Shown piece by piece: positions 47,001-58,281 of a stretch of 64,000 nt of DNA. The notes under the pieces were generated by a model. That model was given only the letters and a program-made list of their open reading frames with translations. It was not told the DNA's origin and ran no database searches. The stretch's first letter is position 1. Each line of letters starts with the position of its first letter. The stretch is from positions 1,922,001 to 1,986,000 of the forward strand of contig JAPDRO010000002.1 in NCBI GenBank assembly GCA_030247885.1, given 5' to 3'. Both the position numbers and the translations under genes were made by a program. Origin of the DNA: Taxawa tesnikishii (nom. ined.). Taxonomy: Eukaryota > Ascomycota > Dothideomycetes > Dothideales.

Positions 47001-49153
47001 GTGACGGACCAAATTGGAGCGATTGAAAATGACTTGGACGGTAGTTTCTTCTGTGTGGGCATGCTTTTCCAGTGACGGTACTGCTCCTCCGTCTTCTTCT
47101 CCTAGTGCCTGGTAGTGCTACTGGTGCACTTCTAACCTCTCGCGGCGGGTCTGGAGCTCAGCCATCTCTTTCGGGAGGTTAGCAGCATTGGCGAAGTGCT
47201 GATTGAGATTCCCATGAGTGTCCGTGAAGGCGAGGGGATGGATATATACACAACAGCTGTGCAGTGAAGTGGCTCGATAACTTTGACTTTGTGGGCGCTT
47301 GTTTTGGGGGCTGTCTCAGACTTGGCACAACACTTCATGTCTGGCAATAGGCCAGTATATGTAGGATACCTGCACCACGCTATTTCCGAAGCGTAAGGGA
47401 TAACCAGATAGGTCTCTAATGTGCGGCCACGCCATTCGCGAATCTTATACGGGAGTGGCCTTCTGCGATTGTCGAAATCGCCAAGTTTGTCTTTGGCGCC
47501 TTCTGGGTCGCTGCCCGGTTACGGAACGAGAGAGACTGTAGCATCATCGATCTTGGCGCATCGTAGTCCATGCCATATCTGCGAGGCTTCGGATCCTCCA
47601 TGCGGAGTGTAGCAGAGCTTCTGTTTCTTCACCAGATGTTTTCGTCGTAGTAGTGGAAGGACCCCGTGAACGACGCTGAAGACAGATGTCCGGTTGTTGA
47701 CACGTCCGGCATCTTCTCCAGTTGAAGGTGGGGTTCTGGTTACTGATCTTGTTGTAGCGGGGGTCGACGAGGCTATTCCTGTTCCACGCCAATATTCCAA
47801 GCAAGCTTTCGCTTGCCAATTTGTCCGGGAAATTGATCGGATGTCGTCGCTTCCGCCTCGCTCGCAGATGATCTCAAACCACTCGAAGTTGCTTCCAACA
47901 GCCGCAAGCATCCTGTCTGTGTCGGCTCGAATCGCAATTCCCAACTTGGGCCAGGGCGCTCTCTGTACTGCCGACTTCAGTATGATTGATTTCGGTGCTG
48001 GTTTATACGCGGAACCTCCTGTGCTTGTCGACCTGTTCAAGGACCCAGAACTGCTCACAGGGCTCTGTTCTGCTAGGACTGGCGTGCCCGCTTCCCTCGT
48101 AGTCTTCTAGTCGAAGTTCTGGGAGCCGGTTTGCAAGCATCGCGGTAGTGGCATGCCCTCAGGTGTCTGGAGAAAACTTGGTAAACGGCAGTGAACGTCT
48201 TGCATGATGTTTGGGTCGTGGCAGGTTTGATGGTCGCGTCTATTTCCGTTGGGCTGTTTTACGGACCACAAGAGTCGAAAGCGAAGAAGATCCCTTGCTA
48301 CGTTGCGGCCTCTGTTAAGGCTGCGACGCAGGCTTTGACGCGGACCTTGCTGAAGGGTTTGTGAGGCCTGAAAGGCAGCCTATGATACCGAGTGAGAACC
48401 GAACACTCCATATGCTGTGGACTATACTTTGTGTATTTCCATCATCTAGATCCATCGCATATCGCCCTATGACCCAGCCACCCAAGGCCGGTCAGGAGTA
48501 TGGGCTACTGAGCATGCGTCCTTTGCTGATGATGGAACGGGAGTAACAGAGGAGACGGAATGAAGGGTACTTATAAACTACCATCCTCATGACTTAAGGA
48601 AAGCAAACTCTGCAAAAGTAGTACGCGTAAGAAGCAGAGGGCGTATATGCAGTAGTAGTACACACGTTAGAGTGCGGCAGAGAAAACAGATTACTGCAGG
48701 GTTCCTGCTATGGATGCCAGGACAAAGGAGGATCCTCTTACCTTGAGGGCGGGAAAATGCAGACGGCTAGTGCATCTATGCAAAGTTACCAAGTCTGCAA
48801 GAAAGAGATAGACGAACCGCTTGTACTGCTGTCTGTATGTATACACCTTGCACAGAGCAACAACTTTTGCGCCTCATAGTGATGCCGTCAAATTGCTGGC
48901 CCCACTCCATGCGAATTTTTCGCACAGGACAGGCTCCTCTGAGACTATGGTCAATATCAAGCTAGTGAGATGGTCGTGTTGGTTGTCAGGAGGAAAAGAG
49001 TGTTGCTCTCAGCCGGAGAACGGACGTCCAGGCTTGGCAACCGGAGTGCCTGAATGGGAGATGCGGCGCTCCCCGGACAAGCTCACATCGCAGGGTGTAG
49101 ATAATTGCATTTTGCGATATTTATTTGTAAAAACATCTCAAAATTCAACAATC
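44054..49153. other. 5.1-kb gene-poor region
   Basis: No gene I can support. Weak possible relics: plus-strand 47694-48110 contains ADFSMIDFGAGL, which recalls the C-terminal DFG motif of fungal acyltransferases, and 48200-48360 reads ASISVGLFYGPQESKAKK in one frame. Frames are short and unrelated elsewhere. No transposase, reverse transcriptase or terminal repeats noticed. Confidence 0.4.
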
Positions 49154-49253
49154 GGCCTGTTGGTCTAGTCGTATGATTGTCGCTTCGGGTAATACCTCCA
49201 ATTCGATTGGATCCAATTGTGACAGGTCCCGGGTTCAAATCCCGGACAGGCCC
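49154..49253 (+). tRNA. tRNA-Pro (CGG), with 28-nt intron
   Basis: Perfect acceptor pairing GGCCTGT/ACAGGCC with discriminator C; D stem GTC/GAT; anticodon stem GTCGC/GTGAC; variable AGGTC; T stem CCGGG/CCCGG with loop TTCAAAT. The loop TTCGGG gives anticodon CGG; the intron occupies 49190-49217 after position 37. TTTT at 49257-49260 is a Pol III terminator. Confidence 0.93.
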
Positions 49254-49929
49254 ATCTTTTGCTTGGCGCTCGGGAATCGCTAGAATGGAAGTATTGTGAT
49301 GAGAAAGGGAGCAAAGGGCGGCTTGGATTGCACACGCTATTTTTGCAAGCGGGGAATCGCATGTCAAGCCTCGGGCCCATACATCTTCTTTGCTTCTGCA
49401 CTTTACCCGAACGCAAACATGCCAGACTCTTTACGATCGTTGCCATTCATTGTTGGCTTGTCCGATATAAGGACCAATACCTTCCAAAGATACCGGTTGG
49501 AAGTACTTGTACGCCTCTGATGCTGCCTGGAACCTAACTTCCGGATGTTCATCATTTCGGCTGCCGCTGGTGCTGATGCAAGGTCATCCCATACTCGTGC
49601 AGTACAAGACGCGTACAATACTGTTGTCATGCTTGATTTGTTTTTGCTGTTCTTTGTTTGTGGTCCGCCCACAGAGGGCAATGCCATCAACAAAGCCGTG
49701 GCCATTCTCCTCCAAGTCTTTGTCGTATACGCGTTACGATAGCATTGTGTACGCCGATGTGTTTTACTGCAATCCTCGAGTGCAGTCACTTCGTGCTGCT
49801 GCTACTGCTGCTGCTGCGAGCATCTTTTTCCTTCCATCTACCTTTCCTTAGACTTACAGCCCCTTCCTTCCCATCCCCTCGAGCTGAATTGCAAGCACTC
49901 CTCACCCTTCTCAACTCATCGCTCGAAAA
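49254..49929. other. intergenic, promoter of RING gene
   Basis: No gene seen. Contains a GCT-rich microsatellite at 49795-49816 and pyrimidine-rich sequence just upstream of the ATG at 49930. Confidence 0.5.
49795..49816 (+). repeat. GCT microsatellite
   Basis: Run of GCT units with one GCTACT interruption, 114 bp upstream of the RING gene start. Confidence 0.85.
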
Positions 49930-51162
49930 ATGGAATCCTTCACAGCACACCCCAGCGCAGGTCCCAGCGTCCCAGTGAAGCTCCAGGTCGACCAGGACCT
50001 CATCACCAACCAGCAAGAACGCGATGATCTAGAGGCGTCATTCCACTTCTGGGCCTCGCAGACGCTAGGCTTCGACCGCTACTTCGAGGCTTTCGACCCT
50101 CGTAAAGGTAACGTCTCCGAATCCATCGTCCAACTGATTGTCAAACAAGCCGAACGCGAAGAAGGAGCACCGACGGCCGTGAAGCTCCACCGCCTCCTCC
50201 CATCCGATCTGGACGAGCAGAGTAAGTTGTTCACCTGTATGGTTTGCATGGAGGAATTGCCGTGCTTCTCGCTCGTGAGCAAGACGCCCTGCGGGCACGT
50301 CTTCTGCGAGGAATGCACTGTGAGGTTATTTGACGGGCAAGCTGACGATGAGGAGCGCAAATGTCCCCACTGCCGCGCCGTCATCACACCCGGTGAGCGG
50401 GAGAAGCGAGCGCTTGAGGCGAGGGCGGAACGGGAGGAGGATGCGCAGTAGAAAGCCCGGAAGCTAGAAGGCGAGGCCGCGGCGCACCAGGACAGGCTGA
50501 TGATCCTTCAGAGTGACAACGAGCACTTGGAGAACGAGTGCGACAGGCTGGACCGTGCGTTGGCGCACAACGAGCGCCTCTACCGCGGTATGGCCGGCCA
50601 GCTCAGGCGCAAAGATGACGAAATCCGCCTGCTCAGAGACAACGACTCAACGATGCGACAGATCAGGCGCAAAGAGGCCGAGATCCGGTTGCTCAAAGAC
50701 AAAGACGCGCGCGTACAGGCCGAGCAGCGAGACTCGAGGGAGCAGCTAACGGCTTATCGAGCGCGGACCGAGGAGCTGCGCGCTCAACTGCGCGTGCGCC
50801 GTGAAGAAGCGGACGAGCGCCGCGTCCGTATCGCCGTCCAATCTGACCACATTCAGGACCTCGAGAGAGACAACAGTGAGTTGAGCGGGAAGCTGGAGGA
50901 CAGCGTCGCCCTCGACGTCTTCCGGGCCGTGAAGGAGAAGTATGAGGGTCTCAAGGTCATGTACTGGAACGTCAAGCGCGAGCGCGACGGCCTCAGGAAT
51001 GCCAATCAGCAGCTCAGGAACTCGATTCGGAGAGCCGAGGCTGACATCGGGGCGAGGAACGGTGCAGAGGCAGCTGGGGTCAGTACCATGGATTCGTCAA
51101 ACTCGAGACGCGGCCGGCCTTTTGCGGCACGAGGAAGCCAACACCGCCGTATCGCCGCTTGA
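49930..51162 (+). CDS. RING-finger coiled-coil protein with in-frame TAG
   Basis: Probable E3 ubiquitin ligase. The first frame (49930-50451, 173 aa) carries a C3HC4 RING finger: FTCMVCMEELP, TPCGHVFCEECTVRLF, RKCPHCRAVI, then a helical segment ending EREEDAQ. A TAG at 50449-50451 follows, and the same frame continues without break to 51162 as a long coiled coil (ARKLEGEAAAHQDRLMILQS onward, with a direct repeat of the type RRKxxEIRLL). Helical register and composition run straight through the stop, so an ancestral single protein of about 410 aa is likely; CAG to TAG is a one-base change. Either the short RING form is now made alone, the gene is damaged, or the stop is read through or an error. 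No homopolymer lies at the stop. Confidence 0.8.
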
Positions 51163-51571
51163 AGAGGTAAGATACGGGAAGTGAAGTTGTAGGCGCGGTT
51201 GTTTTCCTGTCTTGTCAGCGGGGAAATAAAGTACGGATCGTAAGTGCTGGGACGTGGATTGCGCGTTAGAACAAGGAGTCTAGGGAAGTTCTCGAGCGGC
51301 CTGTGACGGTGTTGACACTTTTCTTAATGGGATCGGAACGTTGCGATTTTCTCTCGATGAAAAGACCATCCTGTGCTACTATATGAACGTGACTCTGATA
51401 CTGACACTCACGCATCGCGGTTTCGTGACAGCCCATTTGCAGGTGATGGCAGTAGTGGTCGCTACTGACCGCGACCCTTATAGTGGACCCCTTCCGAACC
51501 TTTTCTTCCGGAATGCTTCATTCCGGAACGGTGCTCTGCCTTGGTGTAGTGCCTTTTGCGTCTTCCTTCCA
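51163..51571. other. convergent 3' intergenic region
   Basis: 3' flanks of the RING gene (+) and ERV41 (-). Plus-strand frames extending into ERV41 are antisense shadows. Confidence 0.5.
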
Positions 51572-53201
51572 TCACATTCCATACCCACTGACTCTCCTAT
51601 CCATGCCAGGAACGCCTCCACTGACCCTCCTATCCAACCCCGGCGTCATCGGCATCCCATACGGACTCGCCGGGCTGTCTACGCCATACGGACTGTCCAT
51701 GCCATACGCACTTCCCTTCCTGTCCTTCTCATCCAAACTGCGTCTGCCATGCAACACGCCCATGCTACTATCCGCCCTCCTCCTGCCCCTACGGCCCGCA
51801 ACATCCCTCGCCCACTCGCTCAGCTGGTAGCACCAACCACCCGCCACCAACACGCCACTGACCACATTGACCAGTCTCACCAGCAGGCCCAGTGGGGAGT
51901 CCCACTCCTCGGCAATGGTCAGCAGGATGGGCTCGATATCGAACTTGACGAAGATGCCCGGCACGGCGGTTTCGGAGACAATGTGGGATTGCTCGGTGAC
52001 GGCGTACTGGTTCGTGAACACGGTGTTTGTGGAGCTGAAGTAGGTCTTCTCATTTGCTTCGTCGGAGGAAGAGGGGCTGACGGAGGGGTTCATGCGCGCG
52101 AGTTCACGCGGCGAGGTCGTGTAGATGGTGGGGACGACGGAGAGGTAGTATTGGTATTTATAAAAGTGCTTGTCGGTGGTTGTGCGCGTGTTGTCGAGCG
52201 GGTTGAGGAGGGAGGGGTAGAAGGGTCCGAAGGAGAGTTCGTTTATCTGGTGGGAGAAGTTGAAGGCTGTTTCAAATTTAGTGTCAGCGTACGAATTGTC
52301 CCAGTCGCGAACGGGTCGGGTATGGGCCATGAGGGTCTTGAAAGAGCAGGGCGTGGAGCAGGTGAAGCGGCCTTAACCGGATAGCGAAAGGAGAGCACCA
52401 CATACCGTTATGATCCAAATGCTGTCCAAACTCCATGTACCCATGTCCCCTCGCCGTGATATGGAAATCGCCTTGCACCTTGTTCCCCTCCAGACTTCCA
52501 AACACGCGACACGAATCCGCATTCGCACCCCTCGGCAACCCCGGCGTCTTCTTGAACTTCCTCTTCCTCCTCGCCGCACCCAGATAATCATGCACATCCT
52601 CTTCCTCATACTTGCCCCCACCCAATCCCCCGCCCCTATCCTCACTCTCCTCGAGTCGATGCGAGCTCTTGTCCCCCACTGGCTCCACATGGTGGGCGCG
52701 CGCGTGAGCGCAGAGCCGGCGAGGATCCGGTCGCCGGACGCGTCTTGCACGTTGATGTGTACATCCTCGCACTTCATGGCGACGACGAGGTCGATGTTGA
52801 TCTGCAGGTCGTGGCTGATGCCTTTCTCGACGCTGAAGGTGTGCGTCGTCGTGCCGACGTACCAGCGCCGGAGCTCCGTCACGCTGAGCACGAAGGATGC
52901 GATGATGAGAAATACGGTCCAGACGCCGCCGGAAGAGGTCTTGGTTTGGTAGGAGGGTTTGGTTTTGGCTGGGAAGAAGTCAGCGGAGGACTGGGTGTGT
53001 TTGGCAGGGGAATTGGAGCAGGACGGAAGCAGCGCTGTGGTTTGCTTGCAGTATTGGCCCTTCTGGCCCCTGGTATAGCATAGCAATATGGAATGGAGGT
53101 GTGTTGTACTCACGGAAGGCATCGAAGGCCTTCACGACCGAGAGGCTTTTGGACTCGCCAAAAGCGCTCTCGTCGAGGCCGCGGTCCGCAAACCCATTCA
53201 T
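51572..53201 (-). CDS. ERV41: ER-Golgi vesicle protein Erv41 (ERGIC2 family)
   Basis: COPII vesicle membrane protein that with Erv46 forms a cargo receptor cycling between ER and Golgi. Exons 53201..53114, 52968..52406, 52266..51572. Order: short cytosolic N-terminus (VVKAFDAFPKTKPSYQTKT), first membrane helix (VWTVFLIIASFVLSV), lumenal domain (EKGISHDLQINIDLVVAMKC, DVHINVQDASGDRILAG, PGLPRGANADSCRVFGSLEG, KVQGDFHITARGHGYMEFGQ, NELSFGPFYPSLLNPLD, YQYYLSVVPTIY), second helix (LLVRLVNVVSGVLVAGGW) and a Gly/Tyr/Met-rich cytosolic tail. One frame break at 52673-52677 (CCCCC) is repaired by one base; the exons then sum to 1347 nt. This conserved gene is a strong argument that such breaks are errors. 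Confidence 0.93.
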
Positions 53202-53674
53202 CTTTACACTCCGTCCGATGAGAGAGCGGCTCTGGTACGCGCCCGATTGTATTCGTGTCGTGTTCCTTTGGGCTGTGGTCGAGAATATCACATGTCGGCG
53301 GAGATTGCTAACGGTATGCAATGCGGGATGGGAAGTTGTCAAGTGTTCAGTTCACTCGTGCGTCCGTGCGTTTTGTACATATATAGACATTCCACATTCA
53401 CAACACTCGCCTGAGATTCAAATCTCATGGCCTCTCCGTACGGTTAGTCTTGTATGGGAGCAGTATCACACTGCACACAGTCAAGCTACAGGATCTTGAG
53501 ACGATCAATGCATTATGTATGTTGTTCGTTTCATATGCTGCTCTAGCCATGCCAAAAGCAAGTCTTTGCTTTGTTCCATCTCGCGTGATACAAGTCGTTT
53601 CATCATACAATGCAGCCTCCGTCTTCACGGATCAAGCTGCAGCGAGATCAATACCAGGTGCCATACCATGCACA
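53202..53674. other. intergenic, no gene seen
   Basis: 5' flank of ERV41 and 3' flank of the next minus-strand gene; nothing else recognised. Confidence 0.45.
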
Positions 53675-54482
53675 CTACGCACTCGTGTCACCACCCAGGG
53701 CAGAGTATCCACTGCGAGTGTCACCGGTGATTTTGGTATCCTTGGGATTGCCAGCATCGTTCCCGCTCGCCGCATCAGCCCTCTGCATGTCTTGCAGTGC
53801 AGCGCGGCCTGGGTCGTTTTGCCTCCAATATCCGTAGCCGAGTCACCGAAGCTGGCGTTTGGCGCACCGCTGTCAAAGCCTCCTTCGGAGATGTTCGCGC
53901 CGTGTGGTCTGCCTTCCTGACCCGCGTTGTGGACGTAGCTTGGTGCTGTTCCCGCGTTAGCACCAGAGCCTGTGGTGGTGTTGTATGGCTTCCCGCCAGT
54001 GCCGCCCGCAGCGCTGCTGTAGGACTGAGCACCGGAAGAGGTGCTGTCGCTGTACGTGGGACCGACGCCGGACTCCTTGCCCTGACCTTGCTGGGACGGT
54101 ACGCCAGAGGCGGAATCGGAGTCACGGGATGCGGCGTCGCGTGCAGGTTGGAGGACAGTGGCACCAGAGGTGTCGGTGTTGTTTGTGGTGGTGGAGCTGG
54201 AAGGTTGGGAAGAGGCAGCAGCGCCAGAGTTGGCACCAAACGAGCCGCCTTGGGAGATGGACTCGCCCGCGAGGGAGTCAGATGTTACCGTACCGGCCTT
54301 CTCGACCTTAGCGTCGTTGCTGGTGACCTGCTGTCTCGTTAGTTGCTGACCTTGTATCCTTCATCGAGTATGCACGAGGCAGTTTGTGAGATGATGGAGC
54401 GAGTGTCGTTGCTTCTCGCTCTGCGCCGGCGCCGCCCCTCCGTTGCATGAGAAGTGCTCACCTTGGTTCCTTGGGATGACAT
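53675..54482 (-). CDS. small disordered Ser/Gly/Thr-rich protein, 224 aa
   Basis: Fungal hydrophilic protein without a defined fold, of the kind often induced by stress or conidiation (class-level inference). Exons 54482..54462 (seven codons, MSSQGTK) and 54327..53675. Composition is dominated by Ser, Gly, Thr, Ala and Asn, with blocks VEKAGTVTSDSLAGESIS, SGVPSQQGQGKESGVGPTYS and NISEGGFDSGAPNASFGDSA. One frame break at 53817-53820 (TTTT) is repaired by one base, giving GGKNDPGRAALQDMQRADAA and an ending ALGGDTSA; the total becomes 675 nt. It sits in tandem with a similar small gene at 55237-55673 with the same tiny-first-exon layout. Confidence 0.72.
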
Positions 54483-55236
54483 GGTGTGCTTGTGTGTGGG
54501 GATTGTTGATCGGTTGTGATGTGAAGTGGTTTGTCGTATGAGGATTGGATTGTAGAATTGCAGCGGTCGTGGTGATCTTGTGAGCAGTTTTGTAGACATC
54601 GGCTACCCCTCCAGGACCCTGCCTGCAATGTGACATATGCGTGACATTATTGCATACAAGACTAAGACAACGTCATTCATCCGGCTTCCCTCCTCGGTGT
54701 GCAGATCACCATGTTGTACCTGACTGAAAGAGTTCCATAGAGCGCGATTGGCAATTGGTGTCGAGAGCTCGCTGATCGGATATTCAGGCACTGATACCGT
54801 GACTGCGGCGGAGCTCGGTTGAGTCGAGTACGCGAGGTCGGGCTGAGGTCGCGATAGAGTCGGGTGATGACTGGCCAGAGCTTGGACAGAGTCAATGCCA
54901 GGAATAGGAATAGGAATAGGAACAGGACCGCGGGTATCGGAGCATGCGAGGCACGCGGGCTGTCACTGTATAGCAAGAAGAGGAGGCGAAACGGATCAAA
55001 TTTCCAGGCCGGAGTGAACATTGCTTAATGAAGGCGCGAATTCAACCATCAAGAAGCAGTACGATATGGGGGTATTCTGCCCGTAGGCTTCATTCCTCGA
55101 AACTGGCTATCAAACGCCCATGCAATGCTGCCTTTCCTTGCAGTACCATGAAGTCCCAATTTCATAATCCATGCTCGCATGCTCAACCGCTTACGGGAGC
55201 TTTCCTTCCATAACACTTTATCATCCATCGAGTCAC
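54483..55236. other. intergenic with microsatellite
   Basis: Promoter of the upstream gene of the tandem pair and 3' flank of the second; contains the GGAATA repeat at 54901-54924. No gene seen. Confidence 0.5.
54901..54924 (+). repeat. GGAATA microsatellite
   Basis: Three GGAATA copies and one GGAACA variant. Confidence 0.9.
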
Positions 55237-55673
55237 TTACAGACCAGATGATGGGTCGCTCTTCTGTGGGTAGCCGTAGTCCTTGCCAGTGGTCTGATCC
55301 ACGTTGGTCTTATCCTTGGATCCCCTCGCGACGGCATCGTTTGGTGGACCGCTCAGGTTGTCCTTGCCCTCACGGCCGACACCCTCGCCTTGTGTGTTGA
55401 TCGAAGCACCAGTGCCATCTGTGCGGGCAGCGCTCTCGCCAGTGGCTGGCTCACGGAGAGCAGAGTTGCCGACGGAGAAAGAAGAGGATTGGCCGCCGGA
55501 ACCGACGTTGACGGTGCTTGCGTCGGCAGAGTTCCAGTCAGACTCGACAGGTGGCTGCTCGGGGAGAGGCAGGTTGGACTTGCGCTCCTCAATGATGTCG
55601 GCCTTGGATTGCTGTGGCGGGTCAGTATAAGATTGAGTAACTGAGAACGACGGCCACTGACCTGTCCAGACAT
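55237..55673 (-). CDS. small hydrophilic protein, 128 aa
   Basis: Exons 55673..55662 (four codons, MSGQ) and 55611..55237, 387 nt in all, no frame break. Strongly hydrophilic and disordered: KADIIEERKSNLPLPEQPPV, SDWNSADASTVNVGSGGQSS, FSVGNSALREPATGESAAR, and an ending VDQTTGKDYGYPQKSDPSSG. The pattern (short acidic-basic helix, then Gly/Ser/Asp-rich tail) resembles small fungal stress or LEA-like proteins. Same strand, similar architecture and 750 bp from the gene at 53675-54482, so the two may be co-regulated or distant duplicates. The GTAAGT at the stop might be a donor for an extra exon. Confidence 0.72.
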
Positions 55674-56176
55674 GTTTGTGGTGCTGTCGTAGATGTTGGT
55701 GGGGGTATGGAGGGGTATTCTGCAGCTTGTTAAAACGTTGCCCGTCTCACACACTGGCATGTGAAATCCAATGGCTTACTTGATATGGAGCAGAGCCTTG
55801 TAAAGTGAGGTTGAGTGCTTGATGAGTGTTTGTGAAGATGAATTGATGTAAGAGATGACTGTAGTGAGAGCGAGATGATAGATTTTCTATATTCTCAGGC
55901 ACAAGCTACGTTGGGTGGGTTGTCGATGTGGTGTGACGTCGGTCGGCGTCATTGCAGGACCCACTATACACCACTTGGCGCTTCACTTCACAGTCTGCCC
56001 GCAGTGATCGCGTGAGAAAGGGCAAGGCACTGACATGAGGTTTACAGCATTGACCGTAAAGAGCTCTGTGTGCGGCAGTGCTGAGCATAGGTACTTGGTA
56101 ACGACCGATGACTTTGACGACAACGCATGGAACGTGAAAGAAAAGGGTACATGTCAAAGCCTACGATGCAACATCA
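55674..56176. other. intergenic, no gene seen
   Basis: 5' flank of the 128-aa gene and 3' flank of the NmrA-like gene. Confidence 0.5.
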
Positions 56177-57291
56177 TCAAGCATTGTTCCATTTCGCAGC
56201 AAACCAGTGAATAAAAGATATCGGACGAACGTCAGCAAACGCTCGATTGAGGTTCGCGTCTGCAATATCGTACTGTCCCTCAACCGTGGCCAAAAGGTTG
56301 GTAACTTGTGACTGCCGGGTCGCGTCTTCAGCCAGAGTCGCAGCACCCAGAGCTGACCGGAGGGTTTCCAAGCTATGGAGTTCAAGAGGGTCGAAGAGCT
56401 GGCCTGTCCAGAGCTCAGTTTAGATGGAGGTTTAACCGTGAATGATTTACTCACCTCGCAACTGTTGAACAAGCACGACCCAGTTTCTGACTGCAAACCG
56501 TCCCCAATACATGCGTAGCTCGGGAGGCCATGGTCGCAGCTCCAAGGCCTCTGTGACAAACCGTCCCACGTCCTGAAGAGCAGTCATACAGACAGTGACC
56601 GTCGGTTCGGCCAATGCATCGTACACTGGCGCCCAAGCGCTCATTGTCCGAATGTTCAGTATGTAGTCGCCTTCTCCTGAGATGCCAGAGCGCAGACCGA
56701 TCCGGGACTGTGCAAGCCCACCCGGCTGAAAGCATTCGCACAAGATGCCGCAGACAAAGACCGTGCTCTCAACGTATTGCCGACAACACTGTAGCCACTG
56801 TCGGGTCGTCGTTTTGTCACGACTTTGTGCATCGTATGCTGATTGAGATTGCGGAGGACCATCGAACTCGGCAGGTGCAAATCTCCTGACCCGGGCTTGC
56901 GCGGCGGCTTTGAAGCTCGACTTGCGGAGCCCCGCTCACGGTTGAGATGACGGTGTCGATGCCTTTGAGCGCAAACAAGAGGGATTCGGAGTCGTTGTAG
57001 TTGACGGTCTGGACTTGATAGCCCCTCGCGGTAAATGCTGGTTGTAGCTGTTGTTAGTCAGTCATACCTCGCAGATGTGTGTACACCAGACTATCGTGGC
57101 AATGCAACATATCATTCTGATATGTCATAACCAGCATGAGGCTGAAGACGGGTACTGAGAAAGCAAAAGCCAGTGTTGTGATAGAAGCATACCGTCCGAG
57201 AGAGTAATACAAATTGGCGGCTCGTTTCCTCGTGGATGTACTGAGCGATGATACACGCGAGCCCACCTGTTCCCGCAATTGCAACACGCAT
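56177..57291 (-). CDS. NmrA-like NAD(P)-binding protein
   Basis: Atypical SDR of the NmrA/isoflavone-reductase group; members act as redox sensors, regulators or reductases. Exons 57291..57193, 57047..56455, 56403..56177, about 305 aa. Rossmann start MRVAIAGTGGLACIIAQYIH (GxGG), second strand FVLLSRT, AFTARGYQVQTVNYNDSESL, ALKGIDTVISTVSGAPQVEL, then RRFAPAEFDGPPQSQSAYDA, the substrate-side block GEGDYILNIRTMSAWAPVYD, TVCMTALQDVGRFVTEALEL and WFAAKWNNA at the end. One extra base near 56913-56914 (removing one T of TT on the coding strand) joins QVEL to KAAAQARV and makes the sum 918 nt; unlike the other breaks this is an insertion. Confidence 0.85.
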
Positions 57292-58281
57292 GAACGTCGT
57301 CGCCTGTTCTTCTACCTCACCATCGCCAGAGGCTGAACTCGATTCAGAGGAATCTATAGTACTTCTATGGATTGGACAGCAAGGAAGGGACGCATGGGAG
57401 AAAGGCGAAAGAGGGGAAGAAGAAGGGTATGTGCCGCTTCCGAGAAGGGGTATGCATGCTGCGCCGACCAGATTGAAGTACGTGTCACACCTGCCTGATT
57501 GTGATAGATGGCTGCAATTAGCCCCAGTGTATGAGGGCTGTACTGTGTTGGCCTCGCATCTCGGGTTCGTTTCTGTACGCCGCCAATCAAGCCACCGTCT
57601 GTGGAGATCGGAAGGTAGATAGGGTGACTAGAACCGTACATTAACTCACGGCTCTTCGATTGGGGCAGATAGATCCACGACGCCGTCTAGAGCCCGATAG
57701 TATTGACTACGCACTTGAGGTAGCTCGGGAGAGCGTAAAGACGTGCAGTAGGGGCCTTAGAAGACGAGAAGAAGATGCCTGGCAATGGCAACGTTGTTCC
57801 TGAAGGGACCTCAGCTCGTAGAAGTCTGCACGCGCGCCTCTTGGTTACAGCGACTAGGCGCGGGCAACTACGCCACAGTATGTGCCACGGTCGTCATGTC
57901 ACATGATTTGGCGATAAAAGCGTGTCATGCGGAAGGCATGAAAGGCATGAAAAGTATCACGCACTCGGCCAAGTCGTCGGTGGGCTCCTGTACTGGTGCG
58001 AACAGGTCAAAGTTGCGGTGGAGCAAGCCGGTCTTCTGTGGGGTTGTTCCCAGATACGTGGCTAGATTGCAGCAACTTTGTGTATGGAATGGAATGCTTT
58101 GGATGAAGTGGGGATAACGAGAGCACAAAGGTCAAAGCGTGACGGCTTGGCTTGTGCTCAAGTCGCGTCGCGTACTATCTCCGCACAACGGTGGGACCCT
58201 CCATCTACTCGTATATCAGACTGCGACGCACCCAGCGACTCATCGGCAAGACTCTTGCTGCACCCATTGCATTCACCCAAC
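57292..58281. other. divergent intergenic region
   Basis: Between the NmrA-like gene (-) and the homeodomain gene (+). No gene seen; the frame at 57785-58117 has no motif. Confidence 0.5.

Noticed and set aside
47694-48110. Acyltransferase (trichothecene-acetyltransferase-like) gene
   Set aside because: Only one DFG-like block matches; no HxxxD motif or upstream domain, and the opposite strand is equally open.
860-56920. Programmed ribosomal frameshifting as a common mechanism
   Set aside because: The breaks occur in unrelated families with no shared slippery site, always cost one base in a homopolymer, and include conserved proteins such as ERV41 that are not known to frameshift.
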